Source of the DNA: Hassallia byssoidea VB512170
GTDB lineage: Bacteria; Cyanobacteriota; Cyanobacteriia; Cyanobacteriales; Nostocaceae
Direction of reading: 5' to 3'
Length of the DNA: 64,000 nt
Assembly: GCF_000817785.2 (NCBI RefSeq)
Contig: NZ_JTCM02000011.1
Coordinates: 48,750-112,749, forward strand
Position numbers and translations under genes: made by a program. How positions within the stretch are numbered: position 1 is the first letter of the stretch; the number at the start of each line of letters is the position of its first letter. Positions 8,761 through 17,878 of this stretch are shown one piece after another. The notes beneath the pieces were generated by a model. It searched no databases, had not been told where the DNA came from, and was given only the letters and a program-made list of their open reading frames with translations.

Positions 8761-9348
8761 ATGGAAGCACTGCAAATTGCCTTACCTTCTACACTAAAAT
8801 TGAATATCGATTTGACTGATGAGCAGTATTTCCAACTATGTCAAAACAACCGCGATTATCGATTTGAACACACAGCCGAAGGGGAATTATTAATTATGCC
8901 ACCTACAGGTAGTGATACTGGCAACCGTAATATTGAACTAGCCTATCAACTTCAAGCTTGGAGTCGTCAAAATAATCTTGGTAAAGCTTTTGACTCTTCA
9001 ACCGGTTTCACCCTACCCAATGGTGCTAAACGTTCCCCCGATGCTTCTTGGGTGAAAATTGAACGATGGAATGCTTTAACCCCCGAACAACAAGAAAAAT
9101 TTGCTCCGATTTGTCCTGATTTTGTAGTTGAGTTACGTTCTCGTACTGATTCTCTCAAAGAATTGCAAGAAAAAATGCAAGAATATATTGACAATGGTGC
9201 TAATTTAGGCTGGTTAATTGATAGGAAAAAAAAGCGAGTAGAAATTTATCGACCAGGTAAAGAAGTAGAAATTCTAGAAAATCCTGCCACTTTATCAGGA
9301 GAAGATGTTTTACCTGGATTTGTGTTAGATTTAACGGCGATTTTATAA
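8761..9348 (+). CDS. Uma2-family putative endonuclease, copy 1 of 3
   Basis: A 195-aa protein of the Uma2 (DUF820) family, a PD-(D/E)XK-fold group greatly expanded in cyanobacteria with no settled biological role. The family core is clear: GELLIMPPTGSDTG, SSTGFTLPNGAKRSPDASWV (Asp94), CPDFVVELRSRTDSL (Glu124), LQEKMQEYIDNGANLGWLID. It starts at an ATG preceded by TTTAGGTAAGTTT, a spacer kept in the next two copies. It shares nearly all residues with those copies except in a short window at about 52-76. A nuclease function is family-level inference only. Confidence 0.88.
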   Translation: MEALQIALPSTLKLNIDLTDEQYFQLCQNNRDYRFEHTAEGELLIMPPTGSDTGNRNIELAYQLQAWSRQNNLGKAFDSSTGFTLPNGAKRSPDASWVKIERWNALTPEQQEKFAPICPDFVVELRSRTDSLKELQEKMQEYIDNGANLGWLIDRKKKRVEIYRPGKEVEILENPATLSGEDVLPGFVLDLTAIL

Positions 9349-9454
9349 GTAAATTATCAGCGCGATCGCTCTTCGATAAAGATGAGAGCCAACGCCTTGA
9401 TATATAGAATTAAAATAGAAATTATTTACCATTCGCAGATATTTAGGTAAGTTT

Positions 9455-10042
9455 ATGGAAGTACTACAAATTGCCTTACCTTCTACACTAAAATTGAATA
9501 TCGATTTAACTGATGAGCAATATTTCCAACTGTGTCAAAGCAACCGCGATTATCGATTTGAACGCACAGCCGAAGGGGAATTATTAATTATGCCACCTAC
9601 AGGTAGTGATACTGGCAGACGTAATGTTAAAATAACCACTCAACTAGATATTTGGAATTCTCAGAATAATTTAGGCGAAGTTTTTGACTCTTCAACTGGC
9701 TTTATATTACCCAATGGTGCTAAACGTTCCCCTGATGCGTCTTGGGTGAAGATTGAACGGTGGAATGCTTTAACCCCGGAACAACAAGAAAGCTTTGCTC
9801 CGATTTGTCCTGACTTTGTAGTTGAGTTGCGTTCTCGTACTGATTCGCTGAAAGAATTGCAAGAAAAAATGCAAGAATATATTGACAATGGTGCTAGTTT
9901 AGGCTGGTTAATTGATAGGAAAAATAAGCGAGTCGAAATTTATCGTCCTCTTAAAGAAGTAGAAATTTTAGAAAATCCTGCTACTTTATCAGGTGAAGAT
10001 GTTTTACCTGGATTTGTGTTGGATTTAACGTTGATATTATAA
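9455..10042 (+). CDS. Uma2-family putative endonuclease, copy 2 of 3
   Basis: Same length (195 aa) and core motifs as the copy before it: SPDASWV and CPDFVVELRSRTD. By eye only about nine residues differ outside the window 52-76, but inside it most positions differ (GRRNVKITTQLDIWNSQ here). The upstream leader is a copy of the same TATATAGAATTAAAATAGAAA ... GGTAAG sequence, so gene and leader were duplicated together. Intact, with no sign of decay. Confidence 0.88.
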   Translation: MEVLQIALPSTLKLNIDLTDEQYFQLCQSNRDYRFERTAEGELLIMPPTGSDTGRRNVKITTQLDIWNSQNNLGEVFDSSTGFILPNGAKRSPDASWVKIERWNALTPEQQESFAPICPDFVVELRSRTDSLKELQEKMQEYIDNGASLGWLIDRKNKRVEIYRPLKEVEILENPATLSGEDVLPGFVLDLTLIL

Positions 10043-10122
10043 GTCAATTTAGCGTGCGATCGCCTTGATATATAAGATTAAAATAGAAAGTATTTACTAT
10101 CTCGCTTGATTTAGGTAAGTTT

Positions 10123-10710
10123 ATGGAAGCACTGCAAATTGCCTTACCTTCTACACTAAAATTGAATATCGATTTGACTGATGAGCAATATTTCCAACTG
10201 TGTCAAAACAACCGCGATTATCGATTTGAACTCACAGCCGAAGGGGAATTATTAATTATGCCACCTACAGGTAGTGAGACTGGCAACCGTAACTTTGATA
10301 TCGTTGTTGAGTTAGGAATCTGGAATAAACAGACTAAATTAGGCAAAGGTTTTGACTCTTCAACTGGTTTCACCCTACCTAATGGTGCTAAACGTTCCCC
10401 TGATGCTTCATGGGTGAAAATTGAGCGCTGGAATGCTTTAACCCCGGAACAACAAGAAAGCTTTGCTCCGATTTGTCCTGATTTTGTAGTTGAGTTGCGA
10501 TCGCGTACTGATTCGCTCAAAGAATTGCAAGAAAAAATGCAAGAATATATTGACAATGGTGCAATATTAGGTTGGTTAATTGATAGGAAAAATAAGCGAG
10601 TCGAAATTTATCGACCAGGTAAAGAAGTAGAAATTTTAGAAAATCCTGCTACTTTATCAGGTGAAGATGTTTTACCTGGATTTGTGTTGGATTTAACGTT
10701 GATATTATAA
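10123..10710 (+). CDS. Uma2-family putative endonuclease, copy 3 of 3
   Basis: Third tandem copy, 195 aa, again with Asp94 and Glu124 and the same C-terminal EDVLPGFVLDL. Its variable window reads GNRNFDIVVELGIWNKQ. The 80-nt spacer to copy 2 holds the same AT-rich leader in slightly changed form (TATATAAGATTAAAATAGAAA). The neighbouring restriction-modification remnant and helicase pair place it among mobile or defence-type genes. Confidence 0.88.
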   Translation: MEALQIALPSTLKLNIDLTDEQYFQLCQNNRDYRFELTAEGELLIMPPTGSETGNRNFDIVVELGIWNKQTKLGKGFDSSTGFTLPNGAKRSPDASWVKIERWNALTPEQQESFAPICPDFVVELRSRTDSLKELQEKMQEYIDNGAILGWLIDRKNKRVEIYRPGKEVEILENPATLSGEDVLPGFVLDLTLIL

Positions 10711-10754
10711 TCAAAGCGATCGCCTAAACAAAAAATAAGCGATCGCCCAAAATC

Positions 10755-10955
10755 CTACTTCTCATCATCAGGTGTCTGCGGACGTTCAACAGCAGCAGGA
10801 TTTACCTCTGCTTCGTCGGTTCTGGTAGAATCGTCAGCATTGCTGATAACTCCCTGAGTTTCTTGTGGTCCTTCAGCAGCAGCGTTTGTCAACCCATTAG
10901 CGTTAACATTGGTTTTAGCAGAAGCACCTTTATGGCTAGCATTACCACCTGGCAT
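10755..10955 (-). CDS. Small disordered hypothetical protein
   Basis: A 66-aa protein rich in Ala, Asn, Glu, Thr and Pro with no hydrophobic core (MPGGNASHKGASAKTN ... ERPQTPDDEK). It has a good Shine-Dalgarno, GAGGAATAATT just before the ATG at 10955, which is the main reason to call it a gene. It points the same way as the large helicase gene behind it. I do not recognise a family; the composition suggests an intrinsically disordered or stress-type protein. Confidence 0.6.
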   Translation of the reverse strand: MPGGNASHKGASAKTNVNANGLTNAAAEGPQETQGVISNADDSTRTDEAEVNPAAVERPQTPDDEK

Positions 10956-11073
10956 AATTATTCCTCAACTTCCGTGATTTCATACACCTCAGCTTAGACT
11001 GAGTAAATTGAGGAAAACCCTATCTATAGGCTTAAATTGTACTCGTCCACAGTCACCCATTATATATAACCTT

Positions 11074-14000
11074 CTAGGGTGTAAAAACACTATCTTTAGA
11101 CAGAATTAAATTTAGTACATTTAACTCATTATAACTTAAAAGATACTTATCTGTAAAAATTTTGTGTCTAAGTTCTTCTAAGCTGTAACTTATAAAAATA
11201 ACAAAAGGAAAATCTTGATAGTTGCAACCAATAGGCAAAATATTACCAACAGGATACAGCAAGCGGATATATGCAGCTAAAATATCCCGAAAGCGTTCAT
11301 CTTCTGGTTCATTAGGTTCATTTGCAAAATATTCACTCATAGCTTCGCCGCTAATAAACGCATATAATGGCAATGCATAATACTGGTCAAAACGCTGGCT
11401 AAACTGTTCAAGTCTCTGTGTTTTCTCAACTCCATCCCTGAGCTTTTTAACTAACTCTATAGCATCCTTAATCGCAGAACGCAAACTCTCCGGGTAAGAT
11501 TTGCGACGGCTAATTTGCTGCATATTTTGCCACAATTCATCACTATAATTTGCGATATCAAGCAACCGCATTTGATAAGTTTCTTCTAAAATGTTGTTAG
11601 CAATAGGCACTACCAGCAGACTACCATTAATGTATCCTGGTTCAATTTTGCCAAAATCAAGTAACTTATCTAGAGTGTGACATATTTGATAAAAATCGCG
11701 GTTGAAAGACTCTCGCAACGCTAGATAATTAGATTTAGTTGCATTCCTAACAGTAAATTCGGCTCGTCCTAATAACTGTTCTAAACTTGTATAAACCTTT
11801 TCTGCTAAAACATCGCTTCTGTTTCTATGATGTTCTTTCTTCAGTTGGTTGATGAGATTTACCATTTGAGCAGAAAATGTTTCCCCAGCAGCTAAAACAG
11901 ACTTACCACCTATAGGTATAATGATAAAATTATCTCGACCTATGCAACCAGAGCCAAAAATTCTGGTCATTATAGAAGCTTTCAAAATTAATAAGATATT
12001 TAACAGACTCAGCACACTTTCTTGTAAAGATAATTGCTGGTCATCCTGATAATAAACTGAACGTTCAGCTAAGTAAAAAACTAGTTCTTTATCCTGATTA
12101 TCTATCTTATCATTCCCACGACCTCTATAAATTACCTGGATTACTTCCATGAGATTTTTCTCAATCTGAAATTTAGGAATTTCTACCAGGATGTGTTTAG
12201 CTTTGGGGAAGGATAAACCCCGACTTCCGGAAGCAGTCATAAAAACTACTTTTACGATTTCTTGAAACTTTTGTATTTCTTTCTTTTCCTCTTCAGATAT
12301 ATTCGCATGTATTTCAAGATAATCGGTACACTTTTCAAATTGTCCCCGATGTTCCTTAATTTTTTCAATCAATTCTGCTAATCTGCGCTGATTTTGGATG
12401 TAAACTATTATCTGCTCAACATCAGACTGATTTAAAAAAGCTTCGATGTCTTCTAAAATCTCGTTTTGCAAACTTGCTTCCAAGTTATATTTTTGTCTGA
12501 AACGTGCTTCTTCACTAAACTTACAAGACTCGATCAATACTTTATAGGTGATAGATAAACTTTTTGCCGGGTAGGAGTTAGCATTAATAACAGTTGCTGC
12601 TACATCCTTAAATACTAATGGTTGAATTGAAAGAGGTTGAGCAGTTTCTGTAGCGCGACGAAAATATATTTTGTCTGGTTCGGGTGATGTATCATCAAGG
12701 TGTTGAATTATAACATTTTTATCAACGATAGAAGCATCAGCAACAATTACCTTAGTATTAAAACCGTGTTTGCCATCATTTAACTTATACTTAGATATAA
12801 TCTGATGAATTCCATCTAAAAACTGAACTCCCCCATCATCCCCCGTTATTTCATCTATCATGATGAATAAGTGCTTGATTCTCCCCGAAATCTTTCGCAT
12901 TCTTTCGGGAAAGACTTTACCTTCTCTTTCGTTGTAAGCATTTCTAAAGATTTTCTCGAAATGCTTCAAAGTGTCGCCAGTTTGTGTTATCTTTAAAGCT
13001 TGGATAGAAGCTGTAGCGATAATATTATTTGAAACTTCATCTTCTACAATCGTGGATATCGCTTCGCAAATGCTATTTAAAACACCTTTACTTTTTTTCC
13101 CAATATCTTGAATAACATCATCCGTCGGTTTCCTTAATCTATCTGAATGTTGTCCGATTTGCTCATTTTGCCTACTATCAATAAAGTCTACGGACTGTTG
13201 CACAAACTTACCCTGACGCTGATTGCAGGTGTATTCAACAGTATAGCGTCCAAAATTATCTGTAATTAGATTGCTGTGGCTATTAATAGCTAATAACCGT
13301 TCATCGCATAACTTTCCAGTTTCTTTATTTTTAAACTTTTCGATAATGTCTAAGTTAACTTGTTTTCTTGGACTGACATAAAAGAAGAGAAAACCTTCAT
13401 CTATATGATTTTTGAGAAAATCGACGATCGCTGTAGTTTTACCAATACCAGGATTGCCAGTTAAAAATATATAAGTATCTTGAGAAACCAAAGCTTTTTT
13501 AATCAGTTCTGCGTGCGCTTGTCGCAGATTCATAACTCCTGTTAAACTTAACTGAGACATCAATTCTGGGGGAACTTCTGCAACAGAATTGAAAAACCCA
13601 GTAATTTTCTCTTGATGAGGAGGTAAAAAAGTAATCCTATCAGCAGGAACTTCTAAAAGAGCATCAACAAACAGTTTACCACGTTCAAAACTATGATAAG
13701 CGCTGCGTTTAATTCGATTTAAAACTTGCTTGCGTGCTTCGGGAATTTCTTTCGGACTTAAGTCATGTTTGTAAATCTGATAACAGGTTTTCAAAACATC
13801 TAAATTTTCGCGGTTTATGGACATGGCACTTATTCCGCGATCGCTATATCCTAGAGAGTTGAATACCACCGATGCTGCATCAGGTAAAATCCCAGTTTCT
13901 TGCATAAATTCATGAAAGCTATAAACATACCCAGCAGCTTGAATTAATTTCGCACTTTCTTTATCTTTATATTTAAAAGCTGTAAAATAACTCTTTAAAT

Positions 14001-14697
14001 CTTCCGAAAAATCTAACCCTAAAGATTCCGTATCGATGCGAAGATTAGAAAAAACACTTTTAGAGCGCAAATAGCTAATATCCCTCATCAATAAACGTCG
14101 GATAATTTCTATATAATCCAGATTTTTCACATCGTCATTGGAATTAATAGAAAACACCGATAAATCAACACAAATCACCCGATATTGTCTCCGATGTCGC
14201 AGCAGTATTAAAGTGTCTGCATTCAGAAACTCACCTTTTTGTTTATAACCTTTAATATACTCAGAGATATTATCTAAATTCTCAAATTGAGATAATACTT
14301 CTGCAAACCACTGACTATCATCCTTAATATCGTAGGTTCCGATGCTGTTATCACCGCTAAACCTACATTGATAATATAGTATTTCCAAATTTCTTAGTTT
14401 GTCACGTTCAACCCAACCTGTAGATTTCAAGTATTCATGAAAGAAATTAAAGCCACTCAAAAAGCCTTTTTGTAAAAAGAATGTACTCCAAGTTTCAGCC
14501 ATTTCTCTTTCTACAGTGCTGATAACTTTATCTACAACTCGCGATCGCATTTTGGGAAACTTTAGCTGTTGCAATTCCTGACGATATAAGTTTGCAAATC
14601 TGTGCTTAATTTTGTTTTGTTCAATATAGGCAAGAATCCCAATATTAAAACCTACTTCAAACAAACGTCCTAAATCTTCTGCTATTTTTGATTTCAT
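11074..14697 (-). CDS. Large P-loop SF2-helicase-like protein of a two-gene accessory locus
   Basis: The start is at MKSKIAEDLG (14697), preceded by AAAAAAGGAGATTATA; an upstream ATG would only add repeat-derived residues. The product is 1207 aa. The N-terminal 380 residues are of unknown fold. The ATPase core begins with FLTGNPGIGKTT (Walker A, residues about 414-422), SPRKQVN (motif Ia-like), FIMIDEIT (Walker B, 615-618) and IVADAS (motif III position). The second RecA domain shows VVFMTASGSRGLSF (817-831) and EVIQVIYRGRG (854-861), the motif V/VI pair with its arginine finger. About 300 further residues follow without recognisable motifs. This is helicase architecture without a family I can name. 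It lies 88 nt behind the 1003-aa gene and probably shares its transcript. Confidence 0.8.
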   Translation of the reverse strand: MKSKIAEDLGRLFEVGFNIGILAYIEQNKIKHRFANLYRQELQQLKFPKMRSRVVDKVISTVEREMAETWSTFFLQKGFLSGFNFFHEYLKSTGWVERDKLRNLEILYYQCRFSGDNSIGTYDIKDDSQWFAEVLSQFENLDNISEYIKGYKQKGEFLNADTLILLRHRRQYRVICVDLSVFSINSNDDVKNLDYIEIIRRLLMRDISYLRSKSVFSNLRIDTESLGLDFSEDLKSYFTAFKYKDKESAKLIQAAGYVYSFHEFMQETGILPDAASVVFNSLGYSDRGISAMSINRENLDVLKTCYQIYKHDLSPKEIPEARKQVLNRIKRSAYHSFERGKLFVDALLEVPADRITFLPPHQEKITGFFNSVAEVPPELMSQLSLTGVMNLRQAHAELIKKALVSQDTYIFLTGNPGIGKTTAIVDFLKNHIDEGFLFFYVSPRKQVNLDIIEKFKNKETGKLCDERLLAINSHSNLITDNFGRYTVEYTCNQRQGKFVQQSVDFIDSRQNEQIGQHSDRLRKPTDDVIQDIGKKSKGVLNSICEAISTIVEDEVSNNIIATASIQALKITQTGDTLKHFEKIFRNAYNEREGKVFPERMRKISGRIKHLFIMIDEITGDDGGVQFLDGIHQIISKYKLNDGKHGFNTKVIVADASIVDKNVIIQHLDDTSPEPDKIYFRRATETAQPLSIQPLVFKDVAATVINANSYPAKSLSITYKVLIESCKFSEEARFRQKYNLEASLQNEILEDIEAFLNQSDVEQIIVYIQNQRRLAELIEKIKEHRGQFEKCTDYLEIHANISEEEKKEIQKFQEIVKVVFMTASGSRGLSFPKAKHILVEIPKFQIEKNLMEVIQVIYRGRGNDKIDNQDKELVFYLAERSVYYQDDQQLSLQESVLSLLNILLILKASIMTRIFGSGCIGRDNFIIIPIGGKSVLAAGETFSAQMVNLINQLKKEHHRNRSDVLAEKVYTSLEQLLGRAEFTVRNATKSNYLALRESFNRDFYQICHTLDKLLDFGKIEPGYINGSLLVVPIANNILEETYQMRLLDIANYSDELWQNMQQISRRKSYPESLRSAIKDAIELVKKLRDGVEKTQRLEQFSQRFDQYYALPLYAFISGEAMSEYFANEPNEPEDERFRDILAAYIRLLYPVGNILPIGCNYQDFPFVIFISYSLEELRHKIFTDKYLLSYNELNVLNLILSKDSVFTP

Positions 14698-14713
14698 TAT
14701 AATCTCCTTTTTT

Positions 14714-14810
14714 AAACGCAAAGTAACGCTGAGGGAAGCGCAGAGTAACGCAGAGGAAGACAAGAGAACTCTGCGAACCTCTGCGTTAACCTTTGCGCTC
14801 CTCTGCGTTT
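14714..14810. repeat. CGCAGAG-type short repeats between the two large accessory genes
   Basis: Units such as AACGCAGAGG, GCGCAGAGT and CTCTGCG occur in both orientations and can fold back. They fill the spacer between the 1003-aa gene and the helicase gene and run into the coding end of the former. The same unit type recurs at 62135-62187. Confidence 0.8.
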
Positions 14811-17797
14811 AGTACTTTATTCACTTGAGTTAAAAACGCTAATGAGTTAAACTCGCTTTTTCCTCTCATATGATTAAATAAGGAGAGTTTACCCACAGAC
14901 TCTTCTCCGATAAGATTTTCGTAAGGGTCTAATTTTAAATGGATATCTTTCGCTTTTTGATATCGGGAAAAGTGGAATAAAGTTAAATATTGCAAGATGT
15001 CGTTTTTTAATGAACCGTTGAAAATCAAACCTTTTCTAATGTCTTCATCATCAAGGATGCCTTGGTAAATATTTAATAAGGTTGCGTAATAAATAACACC
15101 ATTGTAGTTTTTTTGTTCACCGGGAACCTGAATTCCGTTAAACAAGTTAAAAAACACGACAGATTGCTTGCTGGGGTCATTGACTAAATTTGTCAGTTCT
15201 ATAGTATCTTGAATATACAGCGAACTTGAATCTAGTTTTTCTGGAAGCTTAACCGCATAGTATTTATCAAAAAACATCGGATATATCTTGATGTCTTTGT
15301 GTTCTGCTTTTAAAGCTTTAATCACATCTCTTGACATGAAGAATAATCCGTCATCATCCTCAGTCTGTGTCATGTGCAATGTACTCGAATAAGGTGCTTT
15401 GGCAATATAGAGAAAGTGCTTGAATCCCATTTTGTAAAGTTTAGCTACTTCTTCAATGACAACGCTGGGATATGTAAACATTTGTTGGTTATCGTAGTTG
15501 TCTGAGAAAGTTTTGAGTAACTGCACTCTGACAGCATTATCTTGACGTCTAACTCCCATAATTTCTCCCATCAAATTGGAGATTTTTTGAGAACTAACCC
15601 ATTTGCGATCGCTTTCTCGACTAGAAATTATCACAATCGCTAATTTATCCAGTTGCGGAGAGTCTGACGCATTGGCAAAGGTAAATTTTTTCGGCAAGAC
15701 GGAATATAATGAACTCAGAACATTCGGAACTTTAAATCTACCTTTACTTTGCAAGTCTCTAATGTCAATTCCTTGTGCATTAGACCGATGTTTCTCGTTT
15801 AATAAATGAGATAATACACAAGACAAAGACACGATAAATTTTTCTATCGGTGCATCGTCTTGCTTGTTGTTTAGATGCAAGCGAAAAATCGGGATAAATA
15901 ACATCTTCTGCTTTTCCAACAATACCCGAAGACTGATATAAGCAAGTAAGCAAAAGGTAAAGCGATAAACAAAAGCTTGGTGAGATTCTAGTTTATTACT
16001 TTCTAAACTGTAAGGAAATAATATCAGCTTACGCTGGATGAAATGTTGATTGTAAATCTCTTGGCATTTTTTATCTTTTAGAGGAGCAAAAAGTATAGGT
16101 AAAGCACGGATACCTGTTAAATCGTACTCCATTGCGAAGGTTTCCCGGTCATCGGTAGCAAAAAAATGAATGTCGCTGATTGTAATTTTCGCTGGGAGAG
16201 TACAAAGTGAATTTGTCTGTGCTTTCGCTTCTCCAATAGATATATACTTGAGAACTTCTTTGGGGTTTCCTCTCAAGACAGGTTTGAAAAATGTATTGTT
16301 ATTGAAGATATTGCTTTTATTGTCCTCAAGGATGCTTTTTTTCACAGAAATATGCAAAGGATACTCTCGCATCGGAAAGCTAGTCTTTCGCTTGATTGTA
16401 TTTCGCAGCAACCCCTTGAGATGATTGATTTTTCTCTGGACTTTAAATTTCTGAAAATATTTGTAAATATTCCGAAAAAGCTGTTGTTTTGCAGCTTCGT
16501 CAGAACCCTTAAGAATCTGGATTACATTTTTCTCAAATCCAGCAATCGGATCGTATTCTAATTCAGCATTCGGGTTGTAATCATCTTTTTCGGGGTTATT
16601 ACGACTTGCAAACAAAAAGTAGTATAAAAACGCTATTTTTAAAACTTTTCTCGCAAATGTTTCCTTTTTAGCATCTGCGATTCCCGCTTGATGTTCCTTA
16701 CTATCTGGGTTAAGCAAATTCAGATGATATTCAAAGACATTTTTGCCACCATACGCTTGCACTTTACCATCAAACTTCAGCTTCAGACCAAAGATAAATT
16801 GAATTTCTCCTCGGTTTTCATCTTTGGTTTCTCCTAAGTAACCCTCTATCTTGGGGATAATTGGCAATATTTCAAAAGCTTCACCGCGAGAAAATAAATC
16901 TCTATAATTAACTGAAGTACCTGCATAGTTAACTAAGTAATCACCATCTGCTTTGGTGGTATCGTTAATATATTCTTCTATCAGCTTTAGTCGTCTAATC
17001 AAATCTTGGAGATATATAGCACCTTCAGCGTAAGCAGCGCTAGCACTAATATTAATATTCTCGTGGAGAAACTCTAAATAATTTATCTGTGCTTGTTTTT
17101 TGAGTTTTCCCAAAGTTTCCTGATTGACAATATCCCGCAAGCGGTAAAAGTCAGAGTTAGTCTCTGTCTCCAAATCTTCAAGAATGTACTCAATATCTTC
17201 TTTTTCGCCGGCACTTGCACTACTAAATTGCTCGTTAATATAATGTTCTAAACCTTGCTGCAACTGTCTGTTAAAATCACGGGTGTTCTGCACAGTGATA
17301 GTCAGTTTGTGAACTTTCAAAAGTTCTTTATTTGCAGCATTTTCGCTCTTGAAAGTTAACCGTTGTTTTTGTAACCCTTGATGCGGTAAAAAGGGATAAG
17401 TAAAGTCTAAACTAGGCTTGTCACCTTTAAAATTCTGCAAATCTGTAACTAAGTTGCCGACAAACTGCTCAATTAAGGTACTATCTCCTAGGGCAGATTC
17501 TAATATCTGCTTCAGACAATCTCTTATTTGTTGAATTTGACTGGGAAAGTTTTCTCTAAAACCCGGACTAAAGTTAACTGTAGCAGCTTTGGCGCTGGTA
17601 GCAGAAACACTTAAAGGATTTTCTATCTGTTGATTGGCGACTTGAGCAGCTATGCTATCAATATTGATGCGTAAGCGGTTGTTATCATCAGAGATTTTAA
17701 AGACTTTCTTACCACGCAAGCAATGTAAAATTTTTGCTAATAAATCGCTATAATCTACGTAAATTAAATCGTCGCTTCCTGGTTGGATACTATTCAC
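14786..17797 (-). CDS. Large protein of unknown family, partner of the helicase-like protein
   Basis: 1003 aa, starting at GTG 17797 with AGGAG eight bases upstream. No signal peptide or membrane span is evident. Residues 1-300 are helical (many Gln/Glu/Asp), and 300-520 mixed. The C-terminal third looks like an alpha/beta domain: a strand at KLAIVIISSRESDRKW (718-733), QLLKTFSD (759-766), a helix at PSVVIEEVAKLYKMGF, then a strand KHFLYIAKAP (793-802) and MSRDVIKALKAEHKDIKIYPMFF. The order is reminiscent of PIWI-like or Rossmann-like domains, but I see no canonical catalytic tetrad, so this is only a hint. The last residues (NAEERKG and stop) are encoded by CGCAGAG repeat DNA. It is upstream gene of a two-gene unit with the helicase. 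No function is assigned. Confidence 0.75.
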   Translation of the reverse strand: MNSIQPGSDDLIYVDYSDLLAKILHCLRGKKVFKISDDNNRLRINIDSIAAQVANQQIENPLSVSATSAKAATVNFSPGFRENFPSQIQQIRDCLKQILESALGDSTLIEQFVGNLVTDLQNFKGDKPSLDFTYPFLPHQGLQKQRLTFKSENAANKELLKVHKLTITVQNTRDFNRQLQQGLEHYINEQFSSASAGEKEDIEYILEDLETETNSDFYRLRDIVNQETLGKLKKQAQINYLEFLHENINISASAAYAEGAIYLQDLIRRLKLIEEYINDTTKADGDYLVNYAGTSVNYRDLFSRGEAFEILPIIPKIEGYLGETKDENRGEIQFIFGLKLKFDGKVQAYGGKNVFEYHLNLLNPDSKEHQAGIADAKKETFARKVLKIAFLYYFLFASRNNPEKDDYNPNAELEYDPIAGFEKNVIQILKGSDEAAKQQLFRNIYKYFQKFKVQRKINHLKGLLRNTIKRKTSFPMREYPLHISVKKSILEDNKSNIFNNNTFFKPVLRGNPKEVLKYISIGEAKAQTNSLCTLPAKITISDIHFFATDDRETFAMEYDLTGIRALPILFAPLKDKKCQEIYNQHFIQRKLILFPYSLESNKLESHQAFVYRFTFCLLAYISLRVLLEKQKMLFIPIFRLHLNNKQDDAPIEKFIVSLSCVLSHLLNEKHRSNAQGIDIRDLQSKGRFKVPNVLSSLYSVLPKKFTFANASDSPQLDKLAIVIISSRESDRKWVSSQKISNLMGEIMGVRRQDNAVRVQLLKTFSDNYDNQQMFTYPSVVIEEVAKLYKMGFKHFLYIAKAPYSSTLHMTQTEDDDGLFFMSRDVIKALKAEHKDIKIYPMFFDKYYAVKLPEKLDSSSLYIQDTIELTNLVNDPSKQSVVFFNLFNGIQVPGEQKNYNGVIYYATLLNIYQGILDDEDIRKGLIFNGSLKNDILQYLTLFHFSRYQKAKDIHLKLDPYENLIGEESVGKLSLFNHMRGKSEFNSLAFLTQVNKVLNAEERKG

Positions 17798-17878
17798 CCT
17801 GTTAACTCCTAGCTTTTGGTGACTATTTAGTATTAGTCTTAATAGTCACCAGAACGCTACCGCGATTCAACGTAGGAG

